A DNA stretch of 64,000 nt from Pampus argenteus. Lineage: Eukaryota; Chordata; Actinopteri; Scombriformes; Stromateidae. The position numbers were made by a program, and so were the translations under genes. Below, in pieces: positions 1 through 12,166 of the stretch. The stretch's first letter is position 1. Each line of letters opens with the position of its first letter. The DNA lies in assembly GCA_036937835.1 (NCBI GenBank), contig CM072861.1, positions 2,413,001-2,477,000 on the forward strand, read 5' to 3'. A model generated the notes under the pieces. It was not told the DNA's origin. It saw only the letters and a list, made by a program, of their open reading frames with translations, and did no database searches.

Positions 1-651
1 TAACAGGAATGACAAGAGAGATAAAGACAATAGAGACAAAGAGAGTGACAATAGAGATAAAGACAATAGAGATAAAGACAATAGAGATAAAGATAATGAC
101 AATAGAGATAAAGAGAATGTCAATAGAGATAAAGACAATAGAGATAAAGAGAATGACAATAAAGATAAAGACAATAGAGATAACAGGAATGACAATAGAG
201 ATAAAGACAATGACAATAGACATAACATGAATGACAATAGAGATAAAGACAATGACAATAGACACAACAGGAATGACAATAGAGATAAAGACAATAGAGA
301 TAAAGAGAATGACAATAGAGATAAAGACAATAGAGATAAATAGAATGACAATAGAGATAAAGACAATAGAGATAAAGAGAATGACAATAGACATAACAGG
401 AATGACAATAGAGATAAAGACAATAGAGATAAAGAGAATGACAATAGAGATAAAGACAATAGAGATAAAGAGAATGACAATAGAGATAAAGTGAATGACA
501 ATAGAGATAAAGAGACTGACAATAGACATAACAAGAATGAAAATAGATATAAAGACAATAGAGATAAAGAGAATGACAATAGACATAACAGGAATGACAA
601 TAGAGATAAAGACAATAGAGACAAAGAGAATGACAATAGAGATAAAGAGAA

Positions 652-789
652 TTAAAACCGCAAGCGGTGTTGTAGTCCCTCGCTCATGCCGCCCGCCGCT
701 GCCCGACGTGTTACAGAGGTGCTGCAACGCTTGAAAAATAAATGCGGCTGTGAGAAATGCAGGAATCTGTAGGATTTCAATAGGTTTTC
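652..789. repeat. GC-rich island, copy 1
   Basis: A 138-bp non-minisatellite segment is embedded in the array. It starts at TTAAAACCGCAAGCGG and ends at AGGTTTTC, where minisatellite words resume. It holds about ten CpGs, whereas the surrounding words have almost none. CCGC-AA-GCGG at 658-667 is a short inverted repeat. CAAGCG (661-666) is complementary to CGCTTG (728-733) and could close a larger stem. On the plus strand ATG at 686 opens a 28-codon frame to TAG at 770-772, rich in Arg and Ala, then Leu-Lys, then a C-G-C-E-K-C motif. I recognise no family. It could be a captured fragment of a gene or transposon. Confidence 0.85.
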
Positions 790-1904
790 AATAGAGATAA
801 AGAGAATGACAATAGACATAACAGGAATGACAATTGAGATAAAGACAATAGAGATAAAGAGAACGACAATAGAGATAAAGAGAATGACAATAGAGATAAA
901 GAGAATGACAATAGAGATAAAGATAATGTCAATAGAGATAAAGACAATAGAGATGAAGAGAATGACAATAGAATAAAAGAGAATGAAAATAGAGATAAAG
1001 AGAATGACAATAGAGATAAAGACAATAGAGATAACAGGAATGACAATAGAGATAAAGACAATAGACATAACAGGAATGACAATAGAGATAAAGACAATAG
1101 AGATAAAGAGAATGACAATAGACATAACAGGAATGACAATAGATGTAAAGAAAATAGAGATAAAGAGAATGACAATAGAGATAAAGAGAATGACAATAGA
1201 CATAACAGGAATGACAAGAGAGATAAAGACAATAGAGACAAAGAGAGTGACAATAGAGATAAAGACAATAGAGATAAAGACAATAGAGATAAAGATAATG
1301 ACAATAGAGATAAAGAGAATGTCAATAGAGATAAAGACAATAGAGATAAAGAGAATGACAATAAAGATAAAGACAATAGAGATAACAGGAATGACAATAG
1401 AGATAAAGACAATGACAATAGACATAACATGAATGACAATAGAGATAAAGACAATGACAATAGACACAACAGGAATGACAATAGAGATAAAGACAATAGA
1501 GATAAAGAGAATGACAATAGAGATAAAGACAATAGAGATAAATAGAATGACAATAGAGATAAAGACAATAGAGATAAAGAGAATGACAATAGACATAACA
1601 GGAATGACAATAGAGATAAAGACAATAGAGATAAAGAGAATGACAATAGAGATAAAGACAATAGAGATAAAGAGAATGAAAATAGATATAAAGACAATAG
1701 AGATAAAGAGAATGACAATAGACATAACAGGAATGACAATAGAGATAAAGACAATAGAGACAAAGAGAATGACAATAGAGATAAAGACAATAGAGATAAA
1801 GAGAATGACAATAGACATAACAGGAATGACAATAGAGATAAAGACAATAGAATTAAAGAGAATGACAATAGAGATAAAGAGAATGACAATAGAAATAAAG
1901 AGAA

Positions 1905-2042
1905 TTAAAACCGCAAGCGGTGTTGTAGTCCCTCGCTCATGCCGCCCGCCGCTGCCCGACGTGTTACAGAGGTGCTGCAACGCTTGAAAAATAAATGCGG
2001 CTGTGAGAAATGCAGGAATCTGTAGGATTTCAATAGGTTTTC
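1905..2042. repeat. GC-rich island, copy 2
   Basis: This is the second copy of the 138-bp island, 1,253 bp after the first. It appears identical to copy 1 by eye, including the CCGCAAGCGG inverted repeat and the short C-G-C-E-K-C reading frame. Minisatellite words flank it on both sides, so it is a component of the local higher-order unit and not an independent insertion. Confidence 0.85.
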
Positions 2043-3475
2043 AATAGAGATAAAGAGAATGACAATAGACATAACAGGAATGACAATTGAGATACAGACA
2101 ATAGAGATAAAGAGAACGACAATAGAGATAAAGAGAATGACAATAGAGATAAAGAGAATGACAATAGAGATAAAGATAATGTCAATAGAGATAAAGACAA
2201 TAGAGATGAAGAGAATGACAATAGAATAAAAGAGAATGAAAATAGAGATAAAGAGAATGACAATAGAGATAACAGGAATGACAATAGAGATAAAGACAAT
2301 AGACATAACAGGAATGACAATAGAGATAAAGACAATAGAGATAAAGAGAATGACAATAGACATAACAGGAATGACAATAGATATAAAGAAAATAGAGATA
2401 AAGAGAATGACAATAGAGATAAAGAGAATGACAATAGACATAACAGGAATGACAAGAGAGATAAAGACAATAGAGACAAAGAGAGTGACAATAGAGATAA
2501 AGACAATAGAGATAAAGAAAATGACAATAGACATAACAGGAATGACAATAGAAATAAAGACAATAGAGATAAAGAGAATGACAATAGAGATAAAGACAAT
2601 AGAGATAAAGAGAATGACAATAGAGATAAAGACAATAGAGATAAAGAGAATGACAATAGAGATAAAGAGAACGACAATAGAGATAAAGAGAATGACAATA
2701 GAATAAAAGAGAATGACAATAGAGATAAAGACAATGGAGATAAAGAGAATGACAATAGAGATAATGACAATAGAGATAAAGAGAATGACAATAGAGATAA
2801 AGAGAATGTCAATAGAGATAAAGACAATAGAGATAAAGAGAATGACAATAAAGATAAAGACAATAGAGATATCAGGAATGACAATAGAGATAAAGACAAT
2901 GACAATAGACATAACAGGAATGACAATAGAGATAAAGACAATGACAATAGACATAACAGGAATGACAATAGAGATAAAGACAATAGAGATAAAGAGAATG
3001 ACAATAGAGATAAAGACAATAGAGATAAAGAGAATGACAATAGACATAACAGGAATGATAATAGAGATAAAGACAATAGAGATAACAGGAATGACAATAG
3101 AGATAAAGAGAATGACAATAGACATAACAGGAATGACAATAGAGATAAAGACAATAGAGATAAAGAGAATGACAATAGAGATAAAGACAATAGAGATAAA
3201 GAGAATGACAATAGAGATAAAGTGACTGACAATAGAGATAAAGAGAATGACAATAGACATAACAAGAATGAAAATAGATATAAAGACAATAGAGATAAAG
3301 AGAATGACAATAGAGATAAAGAGAATGACAATGGACATAACAGGAATGACAATAGAGATAAAGACAATAGAGATAGAGACAATAGAGATAAAGAGAATGA
3401 CAATAGACATAACAGGAATAACAATAGAGATAAAGACAATAGAGATGAAGAGAATGACAATAGAAATAAAGAGAA

Positions 3476-3613
3476 TAAAAACCGCAAGCGGTGTTGTAGT
3501 CCCTCGCTCATGCTCCCCGCCGCTGCCCGACGTGTTACAGAGGTGCTGCAACGCTTGAAAAATAAATGCGGCTGTGAGAAATGCAGGAATCTGTAGGATT
3601 TCAATAGGTTTTC
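3476..3613. repeat. GC-rich island, copy 3 (variant)
   Basis: This is the third copy of the island. It differs from the others at two visible places. The left edge reads AATAAAAACC instead of AATTAAAACC, which removes an in-frame TAA. CATGCTCCCC replaces CATGCCGCCC. Without that TAA, a plus-strand frame runs from the minisatellite (N-D-N-R-D-K-E words) through the island to the TAG after C-G-C-E-K-C-R-N-L, ending at 3,596. The 316-bp insert lies 35 bp downstream of this copy. Confidence 0.85.
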
Positions 3614-3648
3614 AATAGAGATAAAGAGAATGACAATAGACATAACAG

Positions 3649-3964
3649 TAATACAAAAAAAAAAATACTTTGCACTGAAATTCTTGCACAATGCAGCTGT
3701 TTGCACAACCTGGACATTTCACCATGGTGTTATACTGTTGTTGTTTTCCTTTTTCTATTTCATTGTATATACTTTGTCTTAAATTTAAATTTGTCTTTAC
3801 TTTTATATTTTATGTTCTATATATACAGATGTATATATATATTTTATTTTTTTATTCTATATTTTATTCTATATTTGATATTGGGCTGCTCCAGGACCAG
3901 GGAAACCAATTTCGTTGCATCCCATGTTTACATGTGTTGCAATGACAAAATAGAAAAATCCTTG
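3649..3964 (+). mobile_element. 316-bp non-minisatellite insert, retroelement-tail-like
   Basis: This is the only substantial unique sequence in the window. It begins near an 11-A run (3,655-3,665), continues with TTTGCACTGAAATTCTTGCAC and a TTTGCACA motif, has a T/A-rich middle with TATATATA stretches (about 3,770-3,880), and ends GGGCTGCTCCAGG...CCAATTTCGTTGCATCCCATG...GTTGCAATGACAAAATAGAAA. This order (TTTGCAC motifs, T-rich block, CAATTTCGTTG, then AATGACAA...) resembles 3' tails of teleost non-LTR elements and 3' UTRs. That resemblance is from memory and I do not assign a family. AACAG occurs on both sides (3,644-3,648 and 3,965-3,969) and could be a target-site duplication, but AACAG is also part of the minisatellite word, so this is weak. 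No coding capacity is apparent. Confidence 0.5.
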
Positions 3965-4737
3965 AACAGGAATGACAATAGAGATAAAGAAAATAGAGAT
4001 AAAGAGAATAGAGATAAAGAGAATGACAATAGACATAACAGGAATGACAATAGTGATAAAGAGAATAGAGATAACGAGAATGACAATAGACATAACAGGA
4101 ATGACAATAGAGATAAAGACAATAGAGATAACGAGAATCACAATAGACATAACAGGAATGACAATAGAGATAAAGACAATAGAGACAAAGAGAATGACAA
4201 TAGAGATAAAGACAATAGAGATAAAGAGAATAGAGATAAAGAGAATGACAATAGACATAACAGGAATGACAATAGAGATAAAGAGAATAGAGATAAAGAG
4301 AATGACAATAGACATAACAGGAATGACAATAGAGATAAAGACAATAGAGATAAAGAGAATGACAATAGAGATAAAGACAATAGAGATAAAGAGAATGACA
4401 ATAGACATAACAGGAATGACAATAGAGATAAAGACAATAGAGACAAAGAGAATGACAATAGAGATAAAGACAATAGAGATAAAGAGAATAGAGATAAAGA
4501 GAATGACAATAGACATAACAGGAATGACAATAGAGATAAAGAGAATAGAGATAAAGAGAATGACAATAGACATAACAGGAATGACAATAGAGATAAAGAC
4601 AATAGAGATAAAGAGAATGACAATAGAGATAAAGACAATAGAGATAAAGAGAATGACAATAGACATAACAGGAATGACAATAGAGATAAAGAGAATGACA
4701 ATAGAGATAAAGAGAATGACAATAGAAATAAAGAGAA
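3965..4737. repeat. Minisatellite block between insert and island 4
   Basis: This block is enriched in AATAGAGATAAAGAG words joined directly without the AATGAC prefix (for example near 3,980-4,020 and 4,215-4,240), an arrangement rare elsewhere. It contains a perfect-looking 258-bp tandem duplication, about 4,160-4,417 and 4,418-4,675, anchored by the GACAAAG variant at 4,184 and 4,442. It is the youngest-looking local duplication in the left domain. Confidence 0.8.
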
Positions 4738-4875
4738 TTAAAACCGCAAGCGGTGTTGTAGTCCCTCGCTCATGCCGCCCGCCGCTGCCCGACGTGTTAC
4801 AGAGGTGCTGCAACGCTTGAAAAATAAATGCGGCTGTGAGAAATGCAGGAATCTGTAGGATTTCAATAGGTTTTC
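4738..4875. repeat. GC-rich island, copy 4 (last)
   Basis: This is the fourth and last copy of the 138-bp island, with the CATGCCGCCC form of copies 1 and 2. No further copy is seen in the remaining 17 kb of the minisatellite, so the island marks the left domain only. Confidence 0.85.
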
Positions 4876-6683
4876 AATAGAGATAAAGAGAATGACAATA
4901 GACATAACAGGAATGACAATTGAGATAAAGACAATAGAGATAAAGAGAATGACAATAGAGATAAAGAGAATGACAATAGAATAAAAGAGAATGAAAATAG
5001 AGATAAAGAGAATGACATTAGAATAAAAGAGAATGAAGATAGAGATAAAGAGAATGACAATAGAGATAAAGACAATAGAGATAACAGGAATGACAATAGA
5101 GATAAAGACAATAGACATAACAGGAATGACAATAGAGATAAAGACAATAGAGATAAAGAGAATGACAATAGACATAACAGGAATGACAATAGACATAACA
5201 GGAATGACAAGAGAGATAAAGACAATAGAGACAAAGAGAATGACAATAGAGACAAAGAGAGTGACAATAGAGATAAAGACAATAGAGATAAAGAGAATGA
5301 CAATAGATATAACAGGAATGACAATAGAGATAAAGACAATAGAGATAAAGACAATAGAGATAAAGAGAATGACAATAGAGATAAAGACAATAGAGATAAG
5401 GAGAATGACAATAGCGATAAAGAGAATGACAATAGACATAACAGGAATGACAATAGAGATAAAGACAATAGAGACAAAGAGAATGACAATAGAGATAAAG
5501 AGAATGACAATAGACATAACATGAATGACAATAGAGATAAAGAAAATAGAGATAAAGAGAATGACAATAGAGATAAAGAGAATGACAATAGACATAACAG
5601 GAATGACAATAGAGATAAAGAAAATAGAGATAAAGAGAATGACAATAGAGATAAAGAGAATGACAATAGACATAACAGGAATGACAAGAGAGATAAAGAC
5701 AATAGAGACAAAGAGAATGACAATAGAGACAAAGAGAGTGACAATAGAGATAAAGACAATAGAGATAAAGAGAATGACAATAGACATAACAGGAATGACA
5801 ATAGAGATAAAGACAATAGAGATAAAGAGAATGACAATAGAGATAAAGACAATAGAGATAAAGAGAATGACAATAGAGATAAAGACAATAGAGATAAAGA
5901 GAATGACAATAGAGATAAAGAAAATGACAATAGACATAACAGGAATGACAATAGAGATAAAGACAATAGAGATAAAGAGAATGACAATAGAGATAAAGAA
6001 AATGACAATAGACATAACAGGAATGACAATAGAGATAAAGACAATAGAGATAAAGAGAATGACAATAGACATAACAGGAATGACAATAGAGATAAAGACA
6101 ATAGAGATAAGGAGAATGACAATAGAGATAAAGAGAATGACAATAGACATAACAGGAATGACAATAGAGATAAAGACAATAGAGACAAAGAGAATGACAA
6201 TAGAGATAAAGACAATAGAGATAAAGAGAATGACAATAGACATAACAGGAATGACAATAGAGATAAAGACAATAGAGATAAAGAGAATGACAATAGAGAT
6301 AAAGACAATAGAGATAACAGTAATGACAATAGAGATAAAGAGAATGACAATAGACAAAACAGGAATGACAATAGAGATAAAGACAATAGAGATAAAGAGA
6401 ATGACAATAGACACAACAGGAATGACAATTGAGATAAAGACAATAGAGATAAAGAGAACGACAATAGAATAAAAGAGAATGACAATAGAGATAAAGAGAA
6501 TGACAATAGAGATAAAGACAATAGAGATAAAGAGAATGACAATAGAGATAAAGAGAATGACAATAGAGATAAAGACAATACAGATAAAGAGAATGACAAT
6601 AGAGATAAAGACAATAGAGATAACAGGAATGACAATAGAGGTAAAGAGAATGACAATAGACATAACAGGAATGACAATAGCGA
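4876..6683. repeat. Minisatellite, transition zone without higher-order marker
   Basis: These are 15/21-bp words with neither the GC-rich island nor the AGCGATTAAGAC marker that organises the array further right. Bases from about 5,970 onward already match sequence 5,483 bp downstream (for example the AAGG variant at 6,109 and 11,592), so the large duplication begins inside this zone. I see no gene or regulatory site. Confidence 0.75.
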
Positions 6684-9600
6684 TTAAGACAGTAGTGATA
6701 AAGAGAATGACAATAGAGATAAAGACAATAGAGTTAAAGAGAATGACAATAGAGATAAAGACAATAGAGATAAGGAGAATGACAATAGCGATAAAGAGAA
6801 TGACAATAGACATAACAGGAATGACAATAGAGATAAAGACAATAGAGACAAAGAGAATGACAATAGAGATAAAGAGAATGACAATAGACATAACAGGAAT
6901 GACAATAGAGATAAAGAAAATAGAGATAAAGAGAATGACAATAGAGATAAAGAGAATGACAATAGACATAACAGGAATGACAAGAGAGATAAAGACAATA
7001 GAGACAAAGAGAATGACAATAGAGACAAAGAGAGTGACAATAGAGATAAAGACAATAGAGGTAAAGAGAATGACAATAGACATAACAGGAATGACAATAG
7101 CGATTAAGACAGTAGTGATAAAGAGAATGACAATAGAGATAAAGACAATAGAGTTAGAGAGAATGACAATAGAGATAAAGAGAATGACAATAGAGACAAA
7201 GAGAATGACAATAGACATAACAGGAATGACAATAGAGATAAAGACAATAGAGACAAAGAGAATGACAATAGGGATAAAGACAATAGAGATAAAGAGAATG
7301 ACAATAGACATAACAGGAATGACAATAGAGATATAGACAATAGAGACAAAGAGAATGACAATAGAGATAAAGACAATAGAGATAAAGAGAATGACAATAA
7401 ACATAACAGGAATGACAATAGAGATAAAGACAATAGAGATAAAGAGAATGACAATAGACATAACAGGAATGACAATAGAGATAAAGACAATAGAGATAAA
7501 GAGAATGACAATAGACATAACAGGAATGACAATAGAGATAAAGAGAATGACAATAGAGATAAAGACAATAGAGATAAAGAGAATGACAATAGAGATAAAG
7601 AGAATGACAATAGACATAACAGGAATTACAATAGAGATAAAGACAATAGAGATAAAGAGAATGACAATAGAGATAAAGACAACAGAGTTAAAGAGAATGA
7701 CAATAGAGATAAAGAGAATGACAATAGAGATAAAGACAATAGAGATAAAGAGAATGACAATAGAGATAAAGACAATAGAGATAACAGTAATGACAATAGA
7801 GATAAAGAGAATGACAATAGACATAACAGGAATGACAATAGAGATAAAGACAATAGAGTTAAAGAGAATGACAATAGCCATAACAGGAATGACAATAGAG
7901 ATAAAGACAATAGAGATAAAGAGAATGAAAATAGACATAACAGGAATGACAATTGAGATAAAGACAATAGAGATAAAGAGAACGACAATAGAATAAAAGA
8001 GAATGACAATAGAGATAAAGAGAATGACAATAGAGATAAAGACAATAGAGATAAAGAGAATGACAATAGAGATAAAGACAACAGAGTTAAAGAGAATGAC
8101 AATAGAGATGAAGAGAATGACAATAGAGATAAAGACAATAGAGATAAAGAGAATGACAATAGAGATAAAGACAATAGAGATAACAGTAATGACAATAGAG
8201 ATAAAGAGAATGACAATAGACATAACAGGAATGACAATAGAGATAAAGACAATAGAGTTAAAGAGAATGACAATAGACATAGCAGGAATGACAATAGAGA
8301 TAAAGACAATAGAGATAAAGAGAATGACAATAGACATAACAGGAATGACAATAGAGATAAAGACAATAGAGACAAAGAGAATGACAATAGGGATAAAGAC
8401 AATAGAGATAAAGAGAATGACAATAGACATAACAGGAATGACAATAGAGATATAGACAATAGAGACAAAGAGAATGACAATAGAGATAAAGACAATAGAG
8501 ATAAAGACAATAGAGATAAAGAGAATGACAATAAACATAACAGGAATGACAATAGAGATAAAGACAATAGAGATAAAGAGAATGACAATAGAGATAAAGA
8601 CAATAGAGATAACAGTAATGACAATAGAGATAAAGAGAATGACAATAGACATAACAGGAATGACAATAGAGATAAAGACAATAGAGTTAAAGAGAATGAC
8701 AATAGACATAACAGGAATGACAATAGAGATAAAGACAATAGAGATAAAGATAATGACAATAGACATAACAGGAATGACAATTGAGATAAAGACAATAGAG
8801 ATAAAGAGAACAACAATAGAATAAAAGAGAATGACAATAGAGATAAAGAGAATGACAATAGAGATAAAGACAATAGAGATAAAGAGAATGACAATAGAGA
8901 TAAAGAGAATGACAATAGAGATAAAGACAATACAGATAAAGAGAATGACAATAGAGATAAAGACAATAGAGATAACAGGAATGACAATAGAGGTAAAGAG
9001 AATGACAATAGACATAACAGGAATGACAATAGCGATTAAGACAATAGTGATAAAGAGAATGACAATAGAGATAAAGACAATAGAGTTAAAGAGAATGACA
9101 ATAGAGATAAAGAGAATGACAATAGAGATAAAGAGAATGACAATAGACATAACAGGAATGACAATAGAGATAAAGACAATAGAGACAAAGAGAATGACAA
9201 TAGAGATAAAGACAATAGAGATAAAGAGAATGACAATAGACATAACAGGAATGACAATAGAGATATAGACAATAGAGAGACAAAGAGAATGACAATAGAG
9301 ATAAAGACAATAGAGATAAAGACAATAGAGATAAAGAGAATGACAATAAACATAACAGGAATGACAATAGAGATAAAGACAATAGAGATAAAGAGAATGA
9401 CAATAGACATAACAGGAATGACAATAGAGATAAAGACAATAGAGATAAAGAGAATGACAATAGACATAACAGGAATGACAATAGAGATAAAGAGAATGAC
9501 AATAGAGATAAAGACAATAGAGATAAAGAGAATGACAATAGAGATAAAGAGAATGACAATAGACATAACAGGAATTACAATAGAGATAAAGACAATAGAG

Positions 9601-10963
9601 ATAAAGACAACAGAGTTAAAGAGAATGACAATAGAGATAAAGAGAATGACAATAGAGATAAAGACAATAGAGATAAAGAGAATGACAATAGAGATAAAGA
9701 CAATAGAGATAACAGTAATGACAATAGAGATAAAGAGAATGACAATAGACATAACAGGAATGACAATAGAGATAAAGACAATAGAGGTAAAGAGAATGAC
9801 AATAGACATAACAGGAATGACAATAGAGATAAAGACAATAGAGATAAAGAGAATGACAATAGACATAACAGGAATGACAATTGAGATAAAGACAATAGAG
9901 ATAAAGAGAACGACAATAGAATAAAAGAGAATGACAATAGAGATAAAGAGAATGACAATAGAGATAAAGACAATAGAGATAAAGAGAATGACAATAGAGA
10001 TAAAGAGAATGACAATAGAGATAAAGACAATACAGATAAAGAGAATGACAATAGAGATAAAGACAATAGAGATAACAGGAATGACAATAGAGGTAAAGAG
10101 AATGACAATAGACATAACAGGAATGACAATAGCGATTAAGACAATAGTGATAAAGAGAATGAAAATAGAGATAAAGACAATAGAGTTAAAGAGAATGACA
10201 ATAGAGATAAAGAGAATGACAATAGAGATAAAGAGAATGACAATAGACATAACAGGAATGACAATAGAGATAAAGACAATAGAGACAAAGAGAATGACAA
10301 TAGGGATAAAGACAATAGAGATAAAGAGAATGACAATAGACATAACAGGAATGACAATAGAGATATAGACAATAGAGACAAAGAGAATGACAATAGAGAT
10401 AAAGACAATAGAGATAAAGACAATAGAGATAAAGAGAATGACAATAAACATAACAGGAATGACAATAGAGATAAAGACAATAGAGATAAAGAGAATGACA
10501 ATAGAGATAAAGACAATAGAGACAAAGAGAATGACAATAGAGATAAAGACAATAGAGATAAAGAGAATGACAATAGACATAACAGGAATGACAATAGAGA
10601 TAAAGACAATAGAGATAAAGAGAATGACAATAGAGATAAAGACAATAGAGATAACAGTAATGACAATAGAGATAAAGAGAATGACAATAGACAAAACAGG
10701 AATGACAATAGAGATAAAGACAATAGAGATAAAGAGAACGACAATAGAATAAAAGAGAATGACAATAGAGATAAAGAGAATGACAATAGAGATAAAGACA
10801 ATAGAGATAAAGAGAATGACAATAGAGATAAAGAGAATGACAATAGAGATAAAGACAATACAGATAAAGAGAATGACAATAGAGATAAAGACAATAGAGA
10901 TAACAGGAATGACAATAGAGGTAAAGAGAATGACAATAGACATAACAGGAATGACAATAGCGA
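6684..10963. repeat. 4,280-bp minisatellite higher-order unit, copy 1
   Basis: The unit is bounded by the marker variant AGCGATTAAGAC, in which an ordinary AGAGATAAAGAC word carries C for A and T for A. Marker TTA positions 6,684, 7,104, 9,036, 10,136 and 10,964 give blocks of 420, 1,932, 1,100 and 828 bp, summing to 4,280. Within the 1,100-bp block a 2-bp insertion (AATAGAGAGACAAAGAG near 9,272) breaks the otherwise universal three-base periodicity. Confidence 0.88.
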
Positions 10964-12166
10964 TTAAGACAGTAGTGATAAAGAGAATGACAATAGAGAT
11001 AAAGACAATAGAGTTAAAGAGAATGACAATAGAGATAAAGACAATAGAGATAAGGAGAATGACAATAGCGATAAAGAGAATGACAATAGACATAACAGGA
11101 ATGACAATAGAGATAAAGACAATAGAGACAAAGAGAATGACAATAGAGATAAAGAGAATGACAATAGACATAACAGGAATGACAATAGAGATAAAGAAAA
11201 TAGAGATAAAGAGAATGACAATAGAGATAAAGAGAATGACAATAGACATAACAGGAATGACAAGAGAGATAAAGACAATAGAGACAAAGAGAATGACAAT
11301 AGAGACAAAGAGAGTGACAATAGAGATAAAGACAATAGAGGTAAAGAGAATGACAATAGACATAACAGGAATGACAATAGCGATTAAGACAGTAGTGATA
11401 AAGAGAATGACAATAGAGATAAAGACAATAGAGTTAAAGAGAATGACAATAGAGATAAAGAGAATGACAATAGAGATAAAGAGAATGACAATAGACATAA
11501 CAGGAATGACAATAGAGATAAAGACAATAGAGATAAAGAGAATGACAATAGACATAACAGGAATGACAATAGAGATAAAGACAATAGAGATAAGGAGAAT
11601 GACAATAGAGATAAAGAGAATGACAATAGACATAACAGGAATGACAATAGAGATAAAGACAATAGAGACAAAGAGAATGACAATAGAGATAAAGACAATA
11701 GAGATAAAGAGAATGACAATAGACATAACAGGAATGACAATAGAGATAAAGACAATAGAGATAAAGAGAATGACAATAGAGATAAAGACAATAGAGATAA
11801 CAGTAATGACAATAGAGATAAAGAGAATGACAATAGACAAAACAGGAATGACAATAGAGATAAAGACAATAGAGATAAAGAGAATGACAATAGACACAAC
11901 AGGAATGACAATTGAGATAAAGACAATAGAGATAAAGAGAACGACAATAGAATAAAAGAGAATGACAATAGAGATAAAGAGAATGACAATAGAGATAAAG
12001 ACAATAGAGATAAAGAGAATGACAATAGAGATAAAGAGAATGACAATAGAGATAAAGACAATACAGATAAAGAGAATGACAATAGAGATAAAGACAATAG
12101 AGATAACAGGAATGACAATAGAGGTAAAGAGAATGACAATAGACATAACAGGAATGACAATAGCGA
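10964..12166. repeat. 1,203-bp extra block between higher-order copies 1 and 2
   Basis: The markers at 10,964, 11,384 and 12,167 give blocks of 420 and 783 bp. The 420-bp block repeats the first block of the 4,280-bp unit. The 783-bp block joins material like that seen before the first marker (from about 5,970) to the next unit. Together they make the downstream match offset 5,483 bp (4,280 + 1,203). Confidence 0.85.

Larger units (their letters stand above)
1..4875. repeat. Left minisatellite domain, island-containing higher-order repeat (~1.25 kb)
   Basis: The first 4.9 kb has its own higher-order period, distinct from the domain further right. Bases from 1 onward recur at 1,203 (offset 1,202). 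The offset grows to 1,253 at the first island because the second copy gained 51 bp (15+15+21). A third copy starts near 2,441. Each copy ends in a GC-richer island (starts 652, 1,905, 3,476 and 4,738). Copy-specific words include a short AATAGAATAAAAGAG unit at about 969 and 2,222. All length differences between copies are combinations of the 15- and 21-bp words, which indicates gain and loss of whole words. Confidence 0.85.

Noticed and set aside
100..140. Homeodomain or other transcription-factor sites and TATA-like motifs in the repeats
   Set aside because: AT-rich repeats produce such motifs by chance in every unit. Nothing ties them to a transcription start or a gene.
652..789. tRNA, 5S rRNA or tRNA-derived SINE head in the GC-rich island
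   Set aside because: No A-box or B-box promoter spacing, no T-loop-like GGTTCGAATCC and no cloverleaf arms are visible.
3222..3596. Plus-strand 124-codon frame joining minisatellite words to island copy 3
   Set aside because: It depends on one substitution that removes a TAA present in the other three island copies. It is mostly minisatellite, so at best it is a chance fusion. The island part is discussed as a finding.
3644..3969. AACAG direct repeats as a firm target-site duplication
   Set aside because: AACAG is part of the normal CATAACAGG minisatellite word, so its occurrence on both sides is expected without any transposition.
3701..4741. 346-codon plus-strand frame starting in the 316-bp insert and running into the minisatellite
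   Set aside because: The insert portion is AT-rich low-complexity sequence giving F/Y/I/L runs, and the rest is the N-D-N-R-D-K word frame. No family is recognisable.
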